DNA from: Akebia trifoliata
Taxonomy: Eukaryota > Streptophyta > Magnoliopsida > Ranunculales > Lardizabalaceae
Reading direction: 5' to 3'
DNA length: 64,000 nt
Assembly (NCBI GenBank): GCA_017979445.1
Contig: CM030711.1
Location: forward strand, 17,128,922 to 17,192,921
Both the position numbers and the translations under genes were made by a program. Below, piece after piece: positions 12,776-24,124 of the stretch. A model generated the notes under the pieces. It saw only the letters and a program-made list of their open reading frames with translations. It did no database searches and was not told where the DNA came from. Positions within the stretch are counted from its first letter, which is position 1; every line of letters starts with the position of its first letter.

Positions 12776-13874
12776 GAGATCGTAGGATCAGGATTATAAA
12801 TACTATTTCTATTATATGTGAGTCGTACTTGAGTTTAGTGGAACTATTTTGGTACTTTTGAACTTTCTTATATATATTAGTATCACATATATTGTATACT
12901 CTTGTATGTATACATCAAAATTGTGAGAGTTAGTGTTTATGACGTGGTTGGAATTATTTTGAATTATATGGTGGTTGGAATGCAATTGGATATATGGATT
13001 TTGATTATACAAATATTTCTCTACAGGTGAAATTTTTCATAAGTTCAATTTTTTGGGAAACCTTGTCGAAATTATTTGGAAGAAATTTACATCGTATTTA
13101 AGACTTGAAGATCTTGATTTTTTATTTTTTTCGATCCACCCTCGTGATTTGGGAAAATCTAGATCCTAAATTGGGGGCATGACTGAATGAGTGGATGATT
13201 TCTTAAGGGTTGAACATGAAATGATAAGGTGAAGAGTTTTACACCTTCTTTATATCAAATCAAATGATGTTTGATGAATTTGGAAAAACTTGGTGTGGTA
13301 AACATCTGGACCTAAAGATTTGGATATCCCTAAAGGATCATGTCTACATATATGGGATTGGAGTTCACTTGGATGATCACTTCTAGACACACTTGAGGTG
13401 ACAATACTTAAGCACATAGGTTTGAGATACCTTGAAAGAGTCGGTGGACTTAAGGTCTAAGAATTGATGATCGAGAATAAGATCTAGACCTTAGGATTCG
13501 GGTAAATCCAGGGTGAACCACACCAAGGACTCTGGATCCTAACACACTTGGAAGACTTCCTTAAATTAGGACAAGCACCTAAGCCTTATGATTTTGAGAT
13601 GACGAACACCTAGGCCTAAGGATACATCCAAACTCTAAATTAAATATGAACCTAAGATTTGTGGGAATGATATTTTAGACCCTGTAGAGAGTTAAATTTC
13701 GGAATTGATCTACCATAAGAGTTACCAAAAAGAATAAGGGAAACAATAAATTGCTCTGGACCTTAGGCCCCTAAAGGGCCTCACAAAAATTGCTCGAGTC
13801 GTGGTTTGTTGTTGGGTGCCCTCTGGGGACCCAAGGCTATGGATTAATGTAGCTTCAAGCCAAAATAGCCTTGG
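12776..13874. other. Unassigned host DNA left of alpha-2
   Basis: No coding region is recognised. The stretch 12,850-12,935 weakly resembles the reverse complement of 60,250-60,345 next to another TL LTR. From about 13,150 there is non-repetitive DNA with several GGACCTTAGG-like phrases, perhaps an old repeat. It continues on the far side of alpha-2 at 48,327. Confidence 0.4.
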
Positions 13875-14659
13875 GCCATTGTAGACACCTCATTTTTGCA
13901 CTAGCCTGATTAATCAACTTGTCAACCCAATCGCAATGATTCCCAATGATGGATGTTATTTTCATTGCTTTATTTTGTTACCAGAAATGTTTCAGAAATT
14001 CGGATGAGGTATCTCGAACTGACAAAGTCTTAGAAACCACATTACGCTAGAAAAATACGACCCCAAAAACATAGAAATCATCATTTTGCAGACCAAAAAG
14101 AAGCTTTACGATAAAAATCACTAAAAATGACCAAATTATCAAAATACCCCTAACATCAAAACAACCCTAGATCCTACGTTACGATTAGAAAAACTCATTC
14201 AAACACATAAAACAACAAATCGAAACCAGATAAATCATTTCGCCAATTTTAACAGAATTTAACAAAATTACGAAAATGCCCCTCATAAAGTTCACGATCA
14301 TTTCACACAAAAAACTTCATAAATGACACAAACCAATATTTCCATTGAATTCCTTATAAAAAATCGATTCTAAAATATCATGGAACATAAAAAACTGACT
14401 TAAAACGCGAAAAGTCCTCTCCGGGGGCAAAACGATAATTTCACAATTTTCATAATTAAAAATTTTGAAATTAATAAATAAAACATTAAATAATTAAAGT
14501 GAAACGTTAAAGAAATTAATTTAAAATTTTGAACTAAAAAAATTGATCAATCAGGCTCTCAGGTAAAATTGTTGAGGGTTCGCAAGATATTTCTTTAAGG
14601 ACCCCTCCATTTGGGGGTCCAAAGAATTAAAGATATAATAGAGGGGGGTTCTCCAAAAA

Positions 14660-14840
14660 ATTAAACTCAATCAAGCAAGACTAAAATCAAGGTATTAAAT
14701 TCAATCAAATAAGGCTAAAGTCAAAATTAATGTCAATTAAGCAAGACTAAAGTCAAAATCTTAAAGTCAATTAATTAAGACTAAAGTCAAAATCTTAAAA
14801 TCAATCAAATAAGACTAAAAGTCAAAATCTTAATAGAGTT
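14660..14840 (+). repeat. U3 minisatellite with W-box cores
   Basis: Imperfect units of about 30-35 bp built on AAGACTAAAGTCAA and TCAATCAA. AGTCAA is the complement of TTGACT, the core recognised by plant WRKY factors; about five occur here. Equivalent arrays of differing length are in the other alpha LTRs (for example 8,330-8,570, 47,370-47,530, 52,600-52,920 and 58,600-58,730). Confidence 0.65.
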
Positions 14841-15011
14841 CTAATTAAATAATAACTCCATTTAATAAATTTCTAACTAAAATACAACTCTACCTAAAAT
14901 AATTCTAATTAAAACACAACTCTACCTAAAATAATTTTAACTAAAATACAACTCTAACTAAAAGAATTTTAATCAAACACTAATGCTATCTAAATCAACC
15001 CTTAAAAAATC

Positions 15012-15020
15012 TATAAATAG
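15012..15020 (+). promoter_or_regulatory. TATA box of the alpha 5' LTR
   Basis: TATAAATAG followed by GGGTCCTCACACCC. The same box is at 47,713-47,721 in the 3' LTR, at 52,967-52,975, and on the minus strand at 8,270-8,278 and 58,357-58,365. This is the likely transcription start region of the genomic RNA. Confidence 0.7.
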
Positions 15021-15588
15021 GGGTCCTCACACCCTATTTTCGGATCAAATCCTAAACCCTAAGAGAAGTAGCTCTAAAAGCCCCCCTAGCCTCCCATAAA
15101 CCCTAATTTTGGAGTCCCAACTCCTTACCTAACATCCTTCCTTCGATTTTAGCCTAAAAATACCTAAAAGCCCTTCAAAAACACCCCAAAATCCATAATA
15201 AACTCGAAGAATCCATATCAAAAAAGGAGATACCTTACCTTGGAGATCAGAAATCAAATTCGGAGACAGAACGAAGCAAGGAATACGGTACAAGGAGCAG
15301 TTTTTATCGGATCTGAGGGAACAAGGTCTTTGCTATCGGAAAGGTATAATTTCTTACTTTTTTTTATTATCTAGATTTTTTTTAGCAATGTAACTTATTT
15401 GAGAAATTAGTAGAGACCGACTTTGACCGGGCGGGGTTGGTGCCTAATACCTTCCAATCCCGTAACATGATCCCCGAATTCAGTTATTTTTCTGTTCTAG
15501 ATTAGTTCTTTATCCGTTTAGAGTCATTGATCGGTTCCTAGACCGTAATAACTAGGTGGCGACTCCCAAACCTCAAAGGTCAAAAGCG

Positions 15589-15609
15589 GATCCGCGCACC
15601 CCGCGGATC
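15589..15609 (+). other. GC-rich hairpin at the LTR U5 end
   Basis: GATCCGCG, loop CACCC, CGCGGATC: a perfect 8-bp stem 13 bp before the LTR end in otherwise AT-rich DNA. It is kept in most other alpha LTRs that have this end (for example 48,290-48,310 and 53,539-53,559, with slight changes at 56,403-56,426). Confidence 0.75.
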
Positions 15610-15623
15610 AAGGGCGCTTTTAG

Positions 15624-15641
15624 TGGCGACTCCACTGGGGA
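15624..15641 (+). promoter_or_regulatory. Primer-binding site, tRNA-Arg type
   Basis: TGGCGACTCCACTGGGGA begins 1 bp after the LTR end. It is complementary to the 3' end of plant tRNA-Arg(ACG) including CCA, as I recall that tRNA; this primer is known for Ogre elements. Confidence 0.85.
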
Positions 15642-16106
15642 CATTGAGGATCAGACTTGAAAAACCCCAAGTATGGGAGCATTACTAAAATAGCTTAGAT
15701 TGTTTTTGGTTGTTAGTTTATATGTTTTGTTTTTTTTTTCGATTCAATTATTGATCACGCGTTTAGATCATGAATATTTCGTTTTGGCATGTTAGATTTA
15801 TTTTTGTTTATTTTTTTATTATTTTTATGGTCCACTCATGGGTCATTCGGAATGATTCCAAATAATGCAAGATTTCAATAGGTTAATTAAAGAGGGAATA
15901 GTGATCGTTGAATTGGGAAGTTCTTTTTTTTACTATTTTTTTAAGGGCATGTTGATCTGCCCTTTGGCTGTTTTTTTTATTATTTAAAAAAAAAATTAGG
16001 GTATATGGCATTCTATCTTCAAACAGTTTTTCTATAAATAAAAAATCATAATTTTTGTAGGTGGGGGCGATCTATTTTTCAATAACATTTTTTTAAGTGT
16101 TTGTTA
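15642..16106 (+). other. Alpha-2 leader, first part
   Basis: Untranslated DNA between the PBS and the beta insertion. The stretch with GGGTCATTCGGAATGATTCC (15,840-15,860) has counterparts, in the expected orientation, in the alpha-1 leader (about 7,510-7,535) and alpha-3 leader. No gene. Confidence 0.75.
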
Positions 16107-16614
16107 GGTTGTGAAATCGCCTCGACCCCCGCGGCCGTCCGCAGAATAGCGGATTAGGGGTCCAATCTACGTATCTCGGGGATTTTTAAAAGAATAGGGA
16201 GTCGCCACCTAGTTTAGGTCTAGGAACTAAAATTAACTCCAAATGGATATGGGTCGGTCCGTGGATCAGAGAGATGGATAAGGGGTCAGGTTACGGATTT
16301 TGGAAGGTGTTAGGCACCGAATCCGCCTGATCAAGATGATCAGTCTCTACTGCGATCTAAAATTATCCTATGATCAACATTCAAAGATTAAAAGTCAAAC
16401 TAAGGCCCAATCATCATCAAATTGCATCGGATTTACTAAACAAATCCTACGATTAAAATAATTACATGATTTAATGAGGCATACATGACACTAAAAATTA
16501 ATGGAACAATTCGATCATATTTTGAACAATACGAAATCGATTTTCAATGCCGCGTATATAAGATTAGTGAATTGGCTCATTGACAATATTTTATCAAAGA
16601 AATTCGATTTTTGA

Positions 16615-17500
16615 GCCATTACGTGCATTAAATTCAGTGGGTTAACTCAGAAATTTTGACTTGCCACGTGTATTAAATCGGTGAGTTAACCACGTGCTTA
16701 ATTTTAAAATAAAATCGATTCAAATTTTCAATGTCCCAAAAAATCAGCGAGTCGACTCGCAATTTGTTAATCAAAATAATCCTAGTTTTTTTTTGGAGTC
16801 GCCACGTGTATTAAATTGGTGATTTAATCCACGTGCCTAATTTTAAAAAAAAATTCGATTCGCATTCTCAATGGCCTCAAAATCAGCGAGTCGACTCGCA
16901 ATTTTTATATCGTAAGAATCCTAATTTTTTTGGAATCACCACGTGTATTAAATCGGTGAGTTAACCACGTGCTTAATTTTAAAATAAAATCGATTCAAAT
17001 TTTCAATGTCCCAAAAAATCCGCGAGTCGACTCGCAATTTGTTAATCAAAAGAATCCTAATTTTTTTTTGGAGTCGCCACGTGTATTAAATTGGTGATTT
17101 AATCCACGTGCCTAAATTTAAAAAAAAAAAAAGCGATTCGCATTCTCAATGGCCCCAAAATCAGCGAGTCGACTCGCAATTTTTATATCATAAGAATCCT
17201 AATTTTTTTGGAATCGCCACGTGTATTTAATCGGTGATTTAACCCACGTGCCTAATTTTTTTTTTAAAATTCGATTCACATTCTCAATGGCCCCAAAATC
17301 AGCGAGTCGACTCGTAATTTTTATATCATAAGAATCATAATTTTTTTTTGGAATCGCCACGTGTATTAAATCGGTGATTTAACCCACATGTCTAATTTTT
17401 AAAAAATTCGATTCGCATTCTCAATGGCTCCAAAATCAGCGAGTAAACTCACCAATCTTGATAAAAAAAAAATTGATTTCTTTACCCTCCACGTGTACCA
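16615..17500. repeat. 139-bp tandem array with G-boxes and a 14-bp palindrome
   Basis: Six to seven units of about 136-142 bp. Each carries two CACGTG boxes about 25 bp apart (CCACGTGTATTAAAT ... CCACGTGC) and the perfect palindrome GCGAGTCGACTCGC (starts at 16,747, 16,886, 17,022, 17,164; a one-base variant at 17,302). Alternate units are more alike, giving a two-unit higher-order repeat. The same array is in the other LTR at 33,575-34,460. Confidence 0.85.
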
Positions 17501-18246
17501 AAATTCATGAATTAATCCACATATTAGTGAGTTGATTAATATCAATGTTAGCGGGTTGGCCCAATAACATCATAAATCGACAAATCGACCGGATAAATAT
17601 CAACAATGAGCCGGTTCACTATCTTGATGTTAACAAGTTAACCAATCAATTTATCAACAAAATTTACGAATCGATCCACTAATAATTCGAAATCGTAAAG
17701 ATTGCCATAGTGCCACGCCTACCCTAAAAATCGGTGTATCTATTCGGATGCATACGAAATCAAGAAACAATAAAAAATAAAATAAATAAATGAATAAATA
17801 AAATAAAATAAAATGAACATAAAAAATAATTACCTTTGCCGGATGATTTTTGATGCGTGGATTCCTTCAACAAAGAATTTGAAATAATGTGAGTACTTGT
17901 TGTGTCAACTACTACGGCTGATGGATATAATGGATTGAGTGTCGTAGTATAGATTCTTCACAGTGAGTTCGATGGTAATTTGTGGGAACACGTGATAGAG
18001 AAGATGATATGGTTGCTGCGATAAGATTTTTAATGTGATGAGGTGATGGAGATGACGACTACTCCAATGAAATGAGGAAGATGTGGCTGATGTGATGAGG
18101 GTGTTAATGTGATGAAATGACGAGGATGGTGGCTAGGCAGCACATAGATGTATCGTGATGTTGTGAAGGGTAAGAGAGCTGAAAAAATGTGGTTGGAAGA
18201 GAATGAAACTTGTTGGTTTAATGGAGACACAAAGGGGCAGCAAAGG

Positions 18247-19941
18247 TGAAAGCGCCCTCGATCCGCGGGGTGCGCGGATCCGCTTTTGACCCTTGAGGTT
18301 TGGGAGTCGCCACCTAGTTATTACGGTCTAGGAACCGATCAATGACTCTAAACGGATAAAAACTAATCTAAAACCAAAAAAACTGAATTCGGGGATCATG
18401 TTACGGGATTGGAAGGTGTTAGGCACCAACCCCGCCCGGCCAAAGCCGGTCTCTACTAAATTCCCAAGTAAATTACATTGCTAAAACCTAGATAAAAAAA
18501 AATAAAAAGTAAAAATTTACCTTTCCGATAGCAAGGACTTTGTTCCCTCAGATCTGACAAAAAGAGCTCATTGTACCGTGCTCCCTTGCTTCGTTATGTC
18601 TCCGGATTTGACTTCGGATCTCCTAGACCGAGGTATCTCCTTGCTTTTGGATCTGAACTCTTCAAGTTTGTTACGGATTTGGGGTGTTTTTGGAGGACTT
18701 TTAGGCGTTTTCTAGACTAAAATTGAAGGGGGGATGTTAGGTAAGGAGTTGGGGCTCCAAAACTAGGGTTTATAGGGGGCTATGGGGGCTTCTAGACCTA
18801 CTTATCTTAGGGTTTATTATCTTAGGGTTGATTTGGATAGAGTTAGTGTTTAATTAGAGATCTTTTAATTAGAGTTGTGTTTTAGTTAAAATTGTTTTAG
18901 GTAGAATTGTGTTTTAATTAGAATTGTTTTAGGTAAAATTGTTTTTAAGTTAGAACTCTATTAGATAGAGTTATTATTTAATTAGAATTCTATTATGACT
19001 TTTGGTCTTATTTGATTGACTTTTAATGTTTTGACTTTAGTCTTAATTGATTGACTTTTAATATTTTGACTTCAGTCTTGCTTAATTGACTTTAATTTTG
19101 ACTTTAGTCTCACTTGATTGACTTTAATACTTTGACTACAGTCTTGCTTGATTGACTTTAAATTTTGGAGAACCCCCTTCCATTATTTCTTTAATTCTTT
19201 GGACCCCCAAATGGAGGGGTCCTTAAAGAAATATCCCACGAACTCTCAACAATTTTACCCGAAAGTCCGATTGATCGATTTTTTAATTTTAAATTTTAAA
19301 TTAATTTCATCAATGTTTCACTTTAATTATTTAATATTTTCTTTATTAATTTCGAAAATTTTTAATTATGAAAATTGTGAAATTACCGTTTTACCCCCAG
19401 AGAGGACTTTTCACGTTTTAAGTCGGTTTTTAATGTTCTAGGATGTTTTAGAATCGATTTTTCATAAGGAATTCAATGGAAATATTATTTTGTGTTATTT
19501 ATGAAATTTTTTGTGTGAAATGATTGTGATCTTTATGAGGGGCATTTTCGTAATTTTGCCAAATTCTGTTAAAATTGGTGAAATGATTTATTTGGTTCCG
19601 ATTTGTTATTTTATGTGTTCGAGAGAGTTTTTCTAAGCGTAACGTAGGCTCTAAGGTTGTTTTGGGGTTAGGGGTATTTTGATAATTTGATAATTTTTTA
19701 GTGATTTTATCGTGAAGTTTCTTTTTGGTCTGCAAGATGATGATTTCTATGTTTCTGGAGTCGTATTTTCCTAGCGTAGCGTGGTTTCTAAGGTTTTGTC
19801 AATTCGAGATACCTCATCCGGATTTCTGAAACACATCTGGTAACAAAATAAAGCAACGGAATACACATCCATCATTGGGAATCATTGCAATCGGATTGAC
19901 GAGTTGATTAATCAGGCGAGTGCAAAAATGGGGTGTCTACA
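18247..19941 (-). mobile_element. Alpha solo LTR inside the beta 3' LTR
   Basis: Begins TGAAAGCGCC and ends GTGTCTACA in plus coordinates. The duplication AAAGG is at 18,242-18,246 and 19,942-19,946, and the other beta LTR shows the empty site (about 35,200). The minus strand starts TGTAGACACCCCATTTTTGC and ends with the U5 hairpin region, so it is an alpha LTR in minus orientation. Its TATA segment appears deleted near 18,820-18,840. No internal sequence. Confidence 0.96.
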
Positions 19942-21880
19942 AAAGGGTTGGAGTTTGGGGCTGTTGAAATGTGATGAATGAGTGAGTGAAGGACTATAAA
20001 AAATGAGATGAATGGGTGAGTGAAATGCTGTGAAAAATGAGATGGAAGAGGTATGTGAAGGGCTGTAAAAAAAACGTGGTGGAAGGGGTGAATGGAGGGC
20101 TGTAAATTAATGAAAAAGGTGGGTTGTGTGTGTGTTTTTATGGAGATGGATGTAGCAAGGTGTGATGTTTGGAGAGTTGCAGAGAGAGACCTAAGGACGA
20201 TGGGAGGAAGATGTGGGATGGTAGGCTGTTTGGAGAGTTGCAGAGAGGGCTGAAGACAATGACAAGGTTGCTGTTTTTTTTTTTTAATGGCTCATGCTCC
20301 TCCCTTTTTCTCTAATGGCTGCTGGATTTTTTTTTTTTTTTTTTGTCTTTCAGATGGTTGCCTCCCCTCTTCTTTTATTGTGGTTCTTCCCTAAAAATCT
20401 GAGAGAGGGAGAGTGGGGAGGGATGAGGATGGGAGAGAGGGTGGAGATGGGAGAGTGGAGAGAATGTGAGTTAGAGGAGTTCGAAGGTGGAGAAGAAGGA
20501 CTTGGAGAAAAGAGCTCCACGTTTTGTTTTTGTTTGTTTTTATTTTTTTATTTTTATTTTTATATTATTAGGAGAATGGGATGGTGATCCCACGTTACTC
20601 GTACTACGATAGTTCACCGTCGTTGAGTTGTGATTGGTTGATGAGTTTATTTTGCTTCCGATTGGTTGATTTCGAATTTTTTTTTTTTTTTTTTGTAGTC
20701 GACATTTTGATTTGCATTTCAATTTGATGTTTTAAATTACATTTGAATTTGTATTTAAATTTTGATTAGAATTTAATTAGAATTTTGATATTAAATTTGG
20801 TTGTTGGTGTGTTTTAATTTGAAATTTAAATTGATTTTAATTTTTAATTCGTTGGTTGACTGGATTTCGATTTAAATGTGATCGGATGGATTTTAATTTG
20901 TTAATTACATTTTTAGTTGGTTGATTTGGTTGATTGATTTAAAATTTTAATTCAATTTTGCATTTTAATTAGTTGAGTGATTTTTAACTTGATTTTCAAT
21001 TTGATTTTGATTTTGATTTTGTATTTTAATCGGTTTCTTAAAAATGTAAATTTTATTTTGTATTGAAATTTAATTTGATTTTACGATTTTAAATTAATTT
21101 TAAATTTTGGATTTTAGTTTAATTTTCAATTTGAATTTTATTTTGGTTTAATTTTTTTATTTGAATTTTATTTTCCTAGGGATCAAGGTCTCTATGTTAG
21201 AGTTAGATGTTAAGGGGCGTTTTGGTCATTTTTACGATTTTTGACGATTTTTCTTGAATTTCTCTGTTTTCATTGATTTGGATCCCGTTAGACTCGAAAT
21301 CACGTTCTGAGTGCAATGGAGGTACTTTCGAGACTTTTCGGACATCCAAAATTTATGAGGGGTATTTTCGTCATTTTGATGATTTTTTACAAATTTTTAC
21401 CAATTTCTCTGTTTTTATCGATTTGGGTCCCGTTAGACTCGAAATCACGTTCTGAGTGCAATGGGGGTACTTTTGAGACTTTTCGGACATAAAAAATTTA
21501 TGAAGGGTATTTTCATCATTTTTGTGAGTTTTACAGATTTTTAAGAATTTCAGCGTGAGATTTCTTTCAGTCCCTGTGTGTTTATTTCTAAATCTTAAAT
21601 CCATATTTTCCTAGTGTAGCGAGGTCTCTAAATTATCGAACTATGTAGCGAACCTATGCGTACGTGCTTGCTAAGTTGGGTGTAAGATGTAGCGATCCTA
21701 AGCGTGCGTAAATTTCTAGGTCAAGTCGTGACGAGTAGGGAGGATGAAAAGAAACTAGAAACAGAAGGAATCAAGCAGTACTCACAAGCCTTCAAGTTCT
21801 TTTATATTCATCATTAGGAATCCACCAAAATCGGGTGACGAATTCTCGAATTAGGCAGATGCAATAATGGGGTGTCTACA

Positions 21881-21896
21881 GATGCCCCTCTTTGGC
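21881..21896 (-). promoter_or_regulatory. Polypurine tract of beta
   Basis: On the minus strand GCCAAAGAGGGGCATC lies directly before the 3' LTR start TGTAGACACC. It is identical to the tract before the alpha-2 3' LTR (46,576-46,591). It primes plus-strand DNA synthesis. Confidence 0.9.
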
Positions 21897-22240
21897 AGAG
21901 GGTGGAAGCAAACTAGATGTCCAATCTATTGTGGTAGATAGTGCGACATCCGAATGCCAAAGCTAGTGACAGTCCATTTTGCAGCCTGATTCGGCAATTT
22001 GTCAAAGTGTCCAGATCCTTGAGAATAACCTCTCCTTGGAAAAATGTCAGATCCTGGAATTTTGAAAAAAATTCTCCTTGACTAATGCAAATGCAATGTG
22101 GGTGCACGTGTGTGCCATTGTGTAGTAATGATTTTGAAAGTGTGCATCTCCATTCTGCACATTCATGCTGAGAGGATAGCAAACTGTGTAAGGTCAACAT
22201 AAAATCCATGCAACATATTTTTGCAAAAAATCAGATAAAA

Positions 22241-22830
22241 CTGAGTAAAATCTAAGAATAAACTGAGCAGGTCTGAGTAAAATCTAAGTAGATCTAAGTA
22301 AACTTCGAGATGACCCTCGGCGGTATCTGAGCAAATCCGAGACGAATCTCGGTGGGTCTGAGCAAAATCTGAGTAGGTCTGAGTAAAATCCGAGATGACC
22401 CTTGGCGGTATCTGAGCAAATCCGAGATGAATCTCGGCGGGTCTGAGCAAAATCTGAGTAGGTCTGAGTAAAATCCGAGATGACCCTCAACGGCATCTGA
22501 GAAAATCCGAGAAAAAATCTCGGCATGTCTGAGCAAAATCTGAGTAGGTCTGAGTAAAATCCTAGATGACCCTCGGCGGTATCTGAGCAAATCCGAGAAA
22601 ACCCTCGACGGTACCTGAGCAAAATCCGAGAAAACCCTCGGCGGTGTCTGAGCAAAATCTGAGTAGGTCTGAGTAAAATCCGAGATGACCCTCGGCGGCA
22701 TCTGAGCAAATCCGAGAAAACCCTCGGTGGTATTTGAGCAAAATCCGAGAAAACCCTCGGCGGTGTCTGAGCAAAATCCGAGAAAGAATCTCGGTAGGTC
22801 TGAGCAAAATCTATGCAGGTCTGAGTAAAA
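22241..22830 (-). repeat. 3' UTR minisatellite of beta
   Basis: Array of TCTGAGCAAAATC, TCTGAGTAAAATC and GAGATGACCCTCGGCGGTA modules, combined into longer units of about 70-120 bp. It lies between pol and the PPT. The repeats lack stops in several frames, which creates overlapping open frames of 81-141 codons that are artefacts. The flanking TACTCAGATTTTACTCAG phrase is also in alpha-2 at 46,300-46,315 without amplification. Confidence 0.85.
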
Positions 22831-23231
22831 TACTGGAGTAAAAATCTAACTCCACAGGAATCATTTTTTTTTTTAGATGGTCAGGTCAACATTTGAACCT
22901 CAAGGGTTTCCAAAAAAAATGCTATTGAAAGGGTAACCTTTAATTCCAGATTTTTTCTTATCCTTTGGAACTGGAATTGATCAGGCTTAAGAACAACAAA
23001 AAAAATGCCCCTAGTTTGATAGGACCTTATACTAGGGATAATTGAACATATTTTGAAAAGACGTGCCTCTACTGTAAGGGGAAAAATAAATACGCTTCCA
23101 AACAAAAGGAGTGGTGCCCTTAAAATATGAAAATTTGAAGTCTTAGATTACCACCAGTGCAATAAGGATTCACTTTTAATTTCGATTTTATTGAAGATTA
23201 TGAGTCAAGCTCATCTGTTAGGAACAAATAT

Positions 23232-23330
23232 TCACTTTTGAGATTCATCTTGGAGATCACGTTCTTTCCCCTTTGGTTCACTTAGGAAAGTAAACTTTTC
23301 TAGATCAGTCGTAGACGAGATACATGTGTC
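23232..23330 (-). pseudogene. Relic of a small conserved 3' frame
   Basis: In one minus-strand frame this reads DTCISSTTDLEKFTFLSEP and continues for about 33 codons to a TGA. It aligns without a frame-breaking gap to the alpha-2 frame DTSILSMIDLKSFMSLSEP (44,596 on). Neighbouring DNA is clearly non-coding. Whether this was a real small protein is uncertain. Confidence 0.3.
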
Positions 23331-23394
23331 TTCTAAGTCTTTGCCTATCTTAAACTGGGTATTGAAGTTTGGTCATTTCAGATTTCTGACGCTC

Positions 23395-23690
23395 TGACTC
23401 AGTTCGTCTTTTCAGATTTTCAGCTTGACGGAGATTTTCTTTTGATTGCTCTATCTTTTGCTTAGGTTGCCTGTTCAGGTTTTCAATCTAGCGAGCATGC
23501 TCTAACTTTTGCCTAGACCACCTTTTTAGGTTTTCGATCTAGCGAGCTTACAATTTTATTTTTCTTTGCTCTGATTGTTGCCAAGGTCGTCCTTCCAGAT
23601 TTTCAACCTTGCGAGCTTGCCTTAATTTTTGCCTAAGCTGCCCTTTCGGATTTTCAACCAAGCAGGCTATCTTTTTTTTTTTTTATAGTT
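23395..23690 (-). repeat. About 75-bp repeats shared with alpha-2
   Basis: Three to four diverged units reading, on the minus strand, GATTGAAAACCTGAA ... GGCAAAAGTTAGAGCATGCTCGC. The same array is in alpha-2 at 44,250-44,520, so it predates the split of the two families. Confidence 0.65.
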
Positions 23691-23919
23691 CTGGAGTTAT
23701 TGTCTGATCACACTTGCTATTTTCCTCGACCTTTTCATGCGGTACTTAGGAGGACTTCCATAGGTGGGCTTAGGAATAGGCTAAGAAAGAAAGGAGATTT
23801 GAGGCTCGAGAACCCAAATGCCCCTTATGTGGCATTCCTTTAAAATAGTTTTCTTTTCCTTCCCCATTTTGATAATTTTTTCTTTACGAGAGAACATTTT
23901 TTTTTATTTTTTTAACTGG

Positions 23920-24010
23920 TCGGGCCTGAAGTAACTTCTCAGGTTGCCTACGTACCCCAAAATTTTGGGATCAGACCAAAATGTAGTTCGAACATTTCCC
24001 TCCCCTAGGT
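23920..24010 (-). other. Conserved 3' UTR block
   Basis: The minus strand reads TTTTGGTCTGATCCCAAAAT, then TTGGGGTACGTAGGCAACCT and GAGAAGTTACTTCAGGCCCG. It is almost unchanged in alpha-2 at 43,885-43,965 while DNA on both sides has diverged. GATCCCAAAA and TTTTGGGGTA can pair. Its role is unknown. Confidence 0.6.
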
Positions 24011-24124
24011 TAGGTGAACGGGCTGAGAAAGAAGAAAGTTTTTTTTTTAAATGACTGTAAGGGGCTGAGAAATGAGGTATTTAATTGGGTGACAGGAAAA
24101 TTGGTTCGACCGAAGATGGCCTCC

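Larger units (their letters stand above)
13880..15622 (+). repeat. Alpha-2 5' LTR (1,743 bp)
   Basis: It starts TGTAGACACC. The end reads CTTTTA where the 3' LTR reads CTTTCA, so the terminal CA has mutated. U3 has an array of AAGACTAAAGTCAA units (14,660-14,840), then a TATA box; U5 has a PBS-like copy and a strong hairpin. The two LTRs of this element differ at scattered sites, more than the beta LTRs do, consistent with alpha-2 being the older insertion. Confidence 0.95.
16112..21880 (-). repeat. Beta 3' LTR (about 4.07 kb) with an inserted solo LTR
   Basis: In plus coordinates it begins TGAAATCGCC and ends GTGTCTACA. It aligns with 33,075-37,156 throughout except for the alpha solo LTR at 18,247-19,941. 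It contains the 139-bp array with G-boxes, a purine-rich GGGAGAG stretch (20,400-20,460) and paired direct repeats around GTCCCGTTAGACTCGAAATC (21,283 and 21,428). Confidence 0.95.

Noticed and set aside
18030..18230. 66-codon minus frame, identical at 34,990-35,190
   Set aside because: The identity comes from the two beta LTRs; Ser/His-rich low-complexity content from GATGA-type repeats.
22284..22807. Overlapping minus-strand open frames of 81-141 codons with repeated GFSRI/DLLRF phrases
   Set aside because: They exist in several frames at once over a stop-poor minisatellite; no start context or domain supports a protein.
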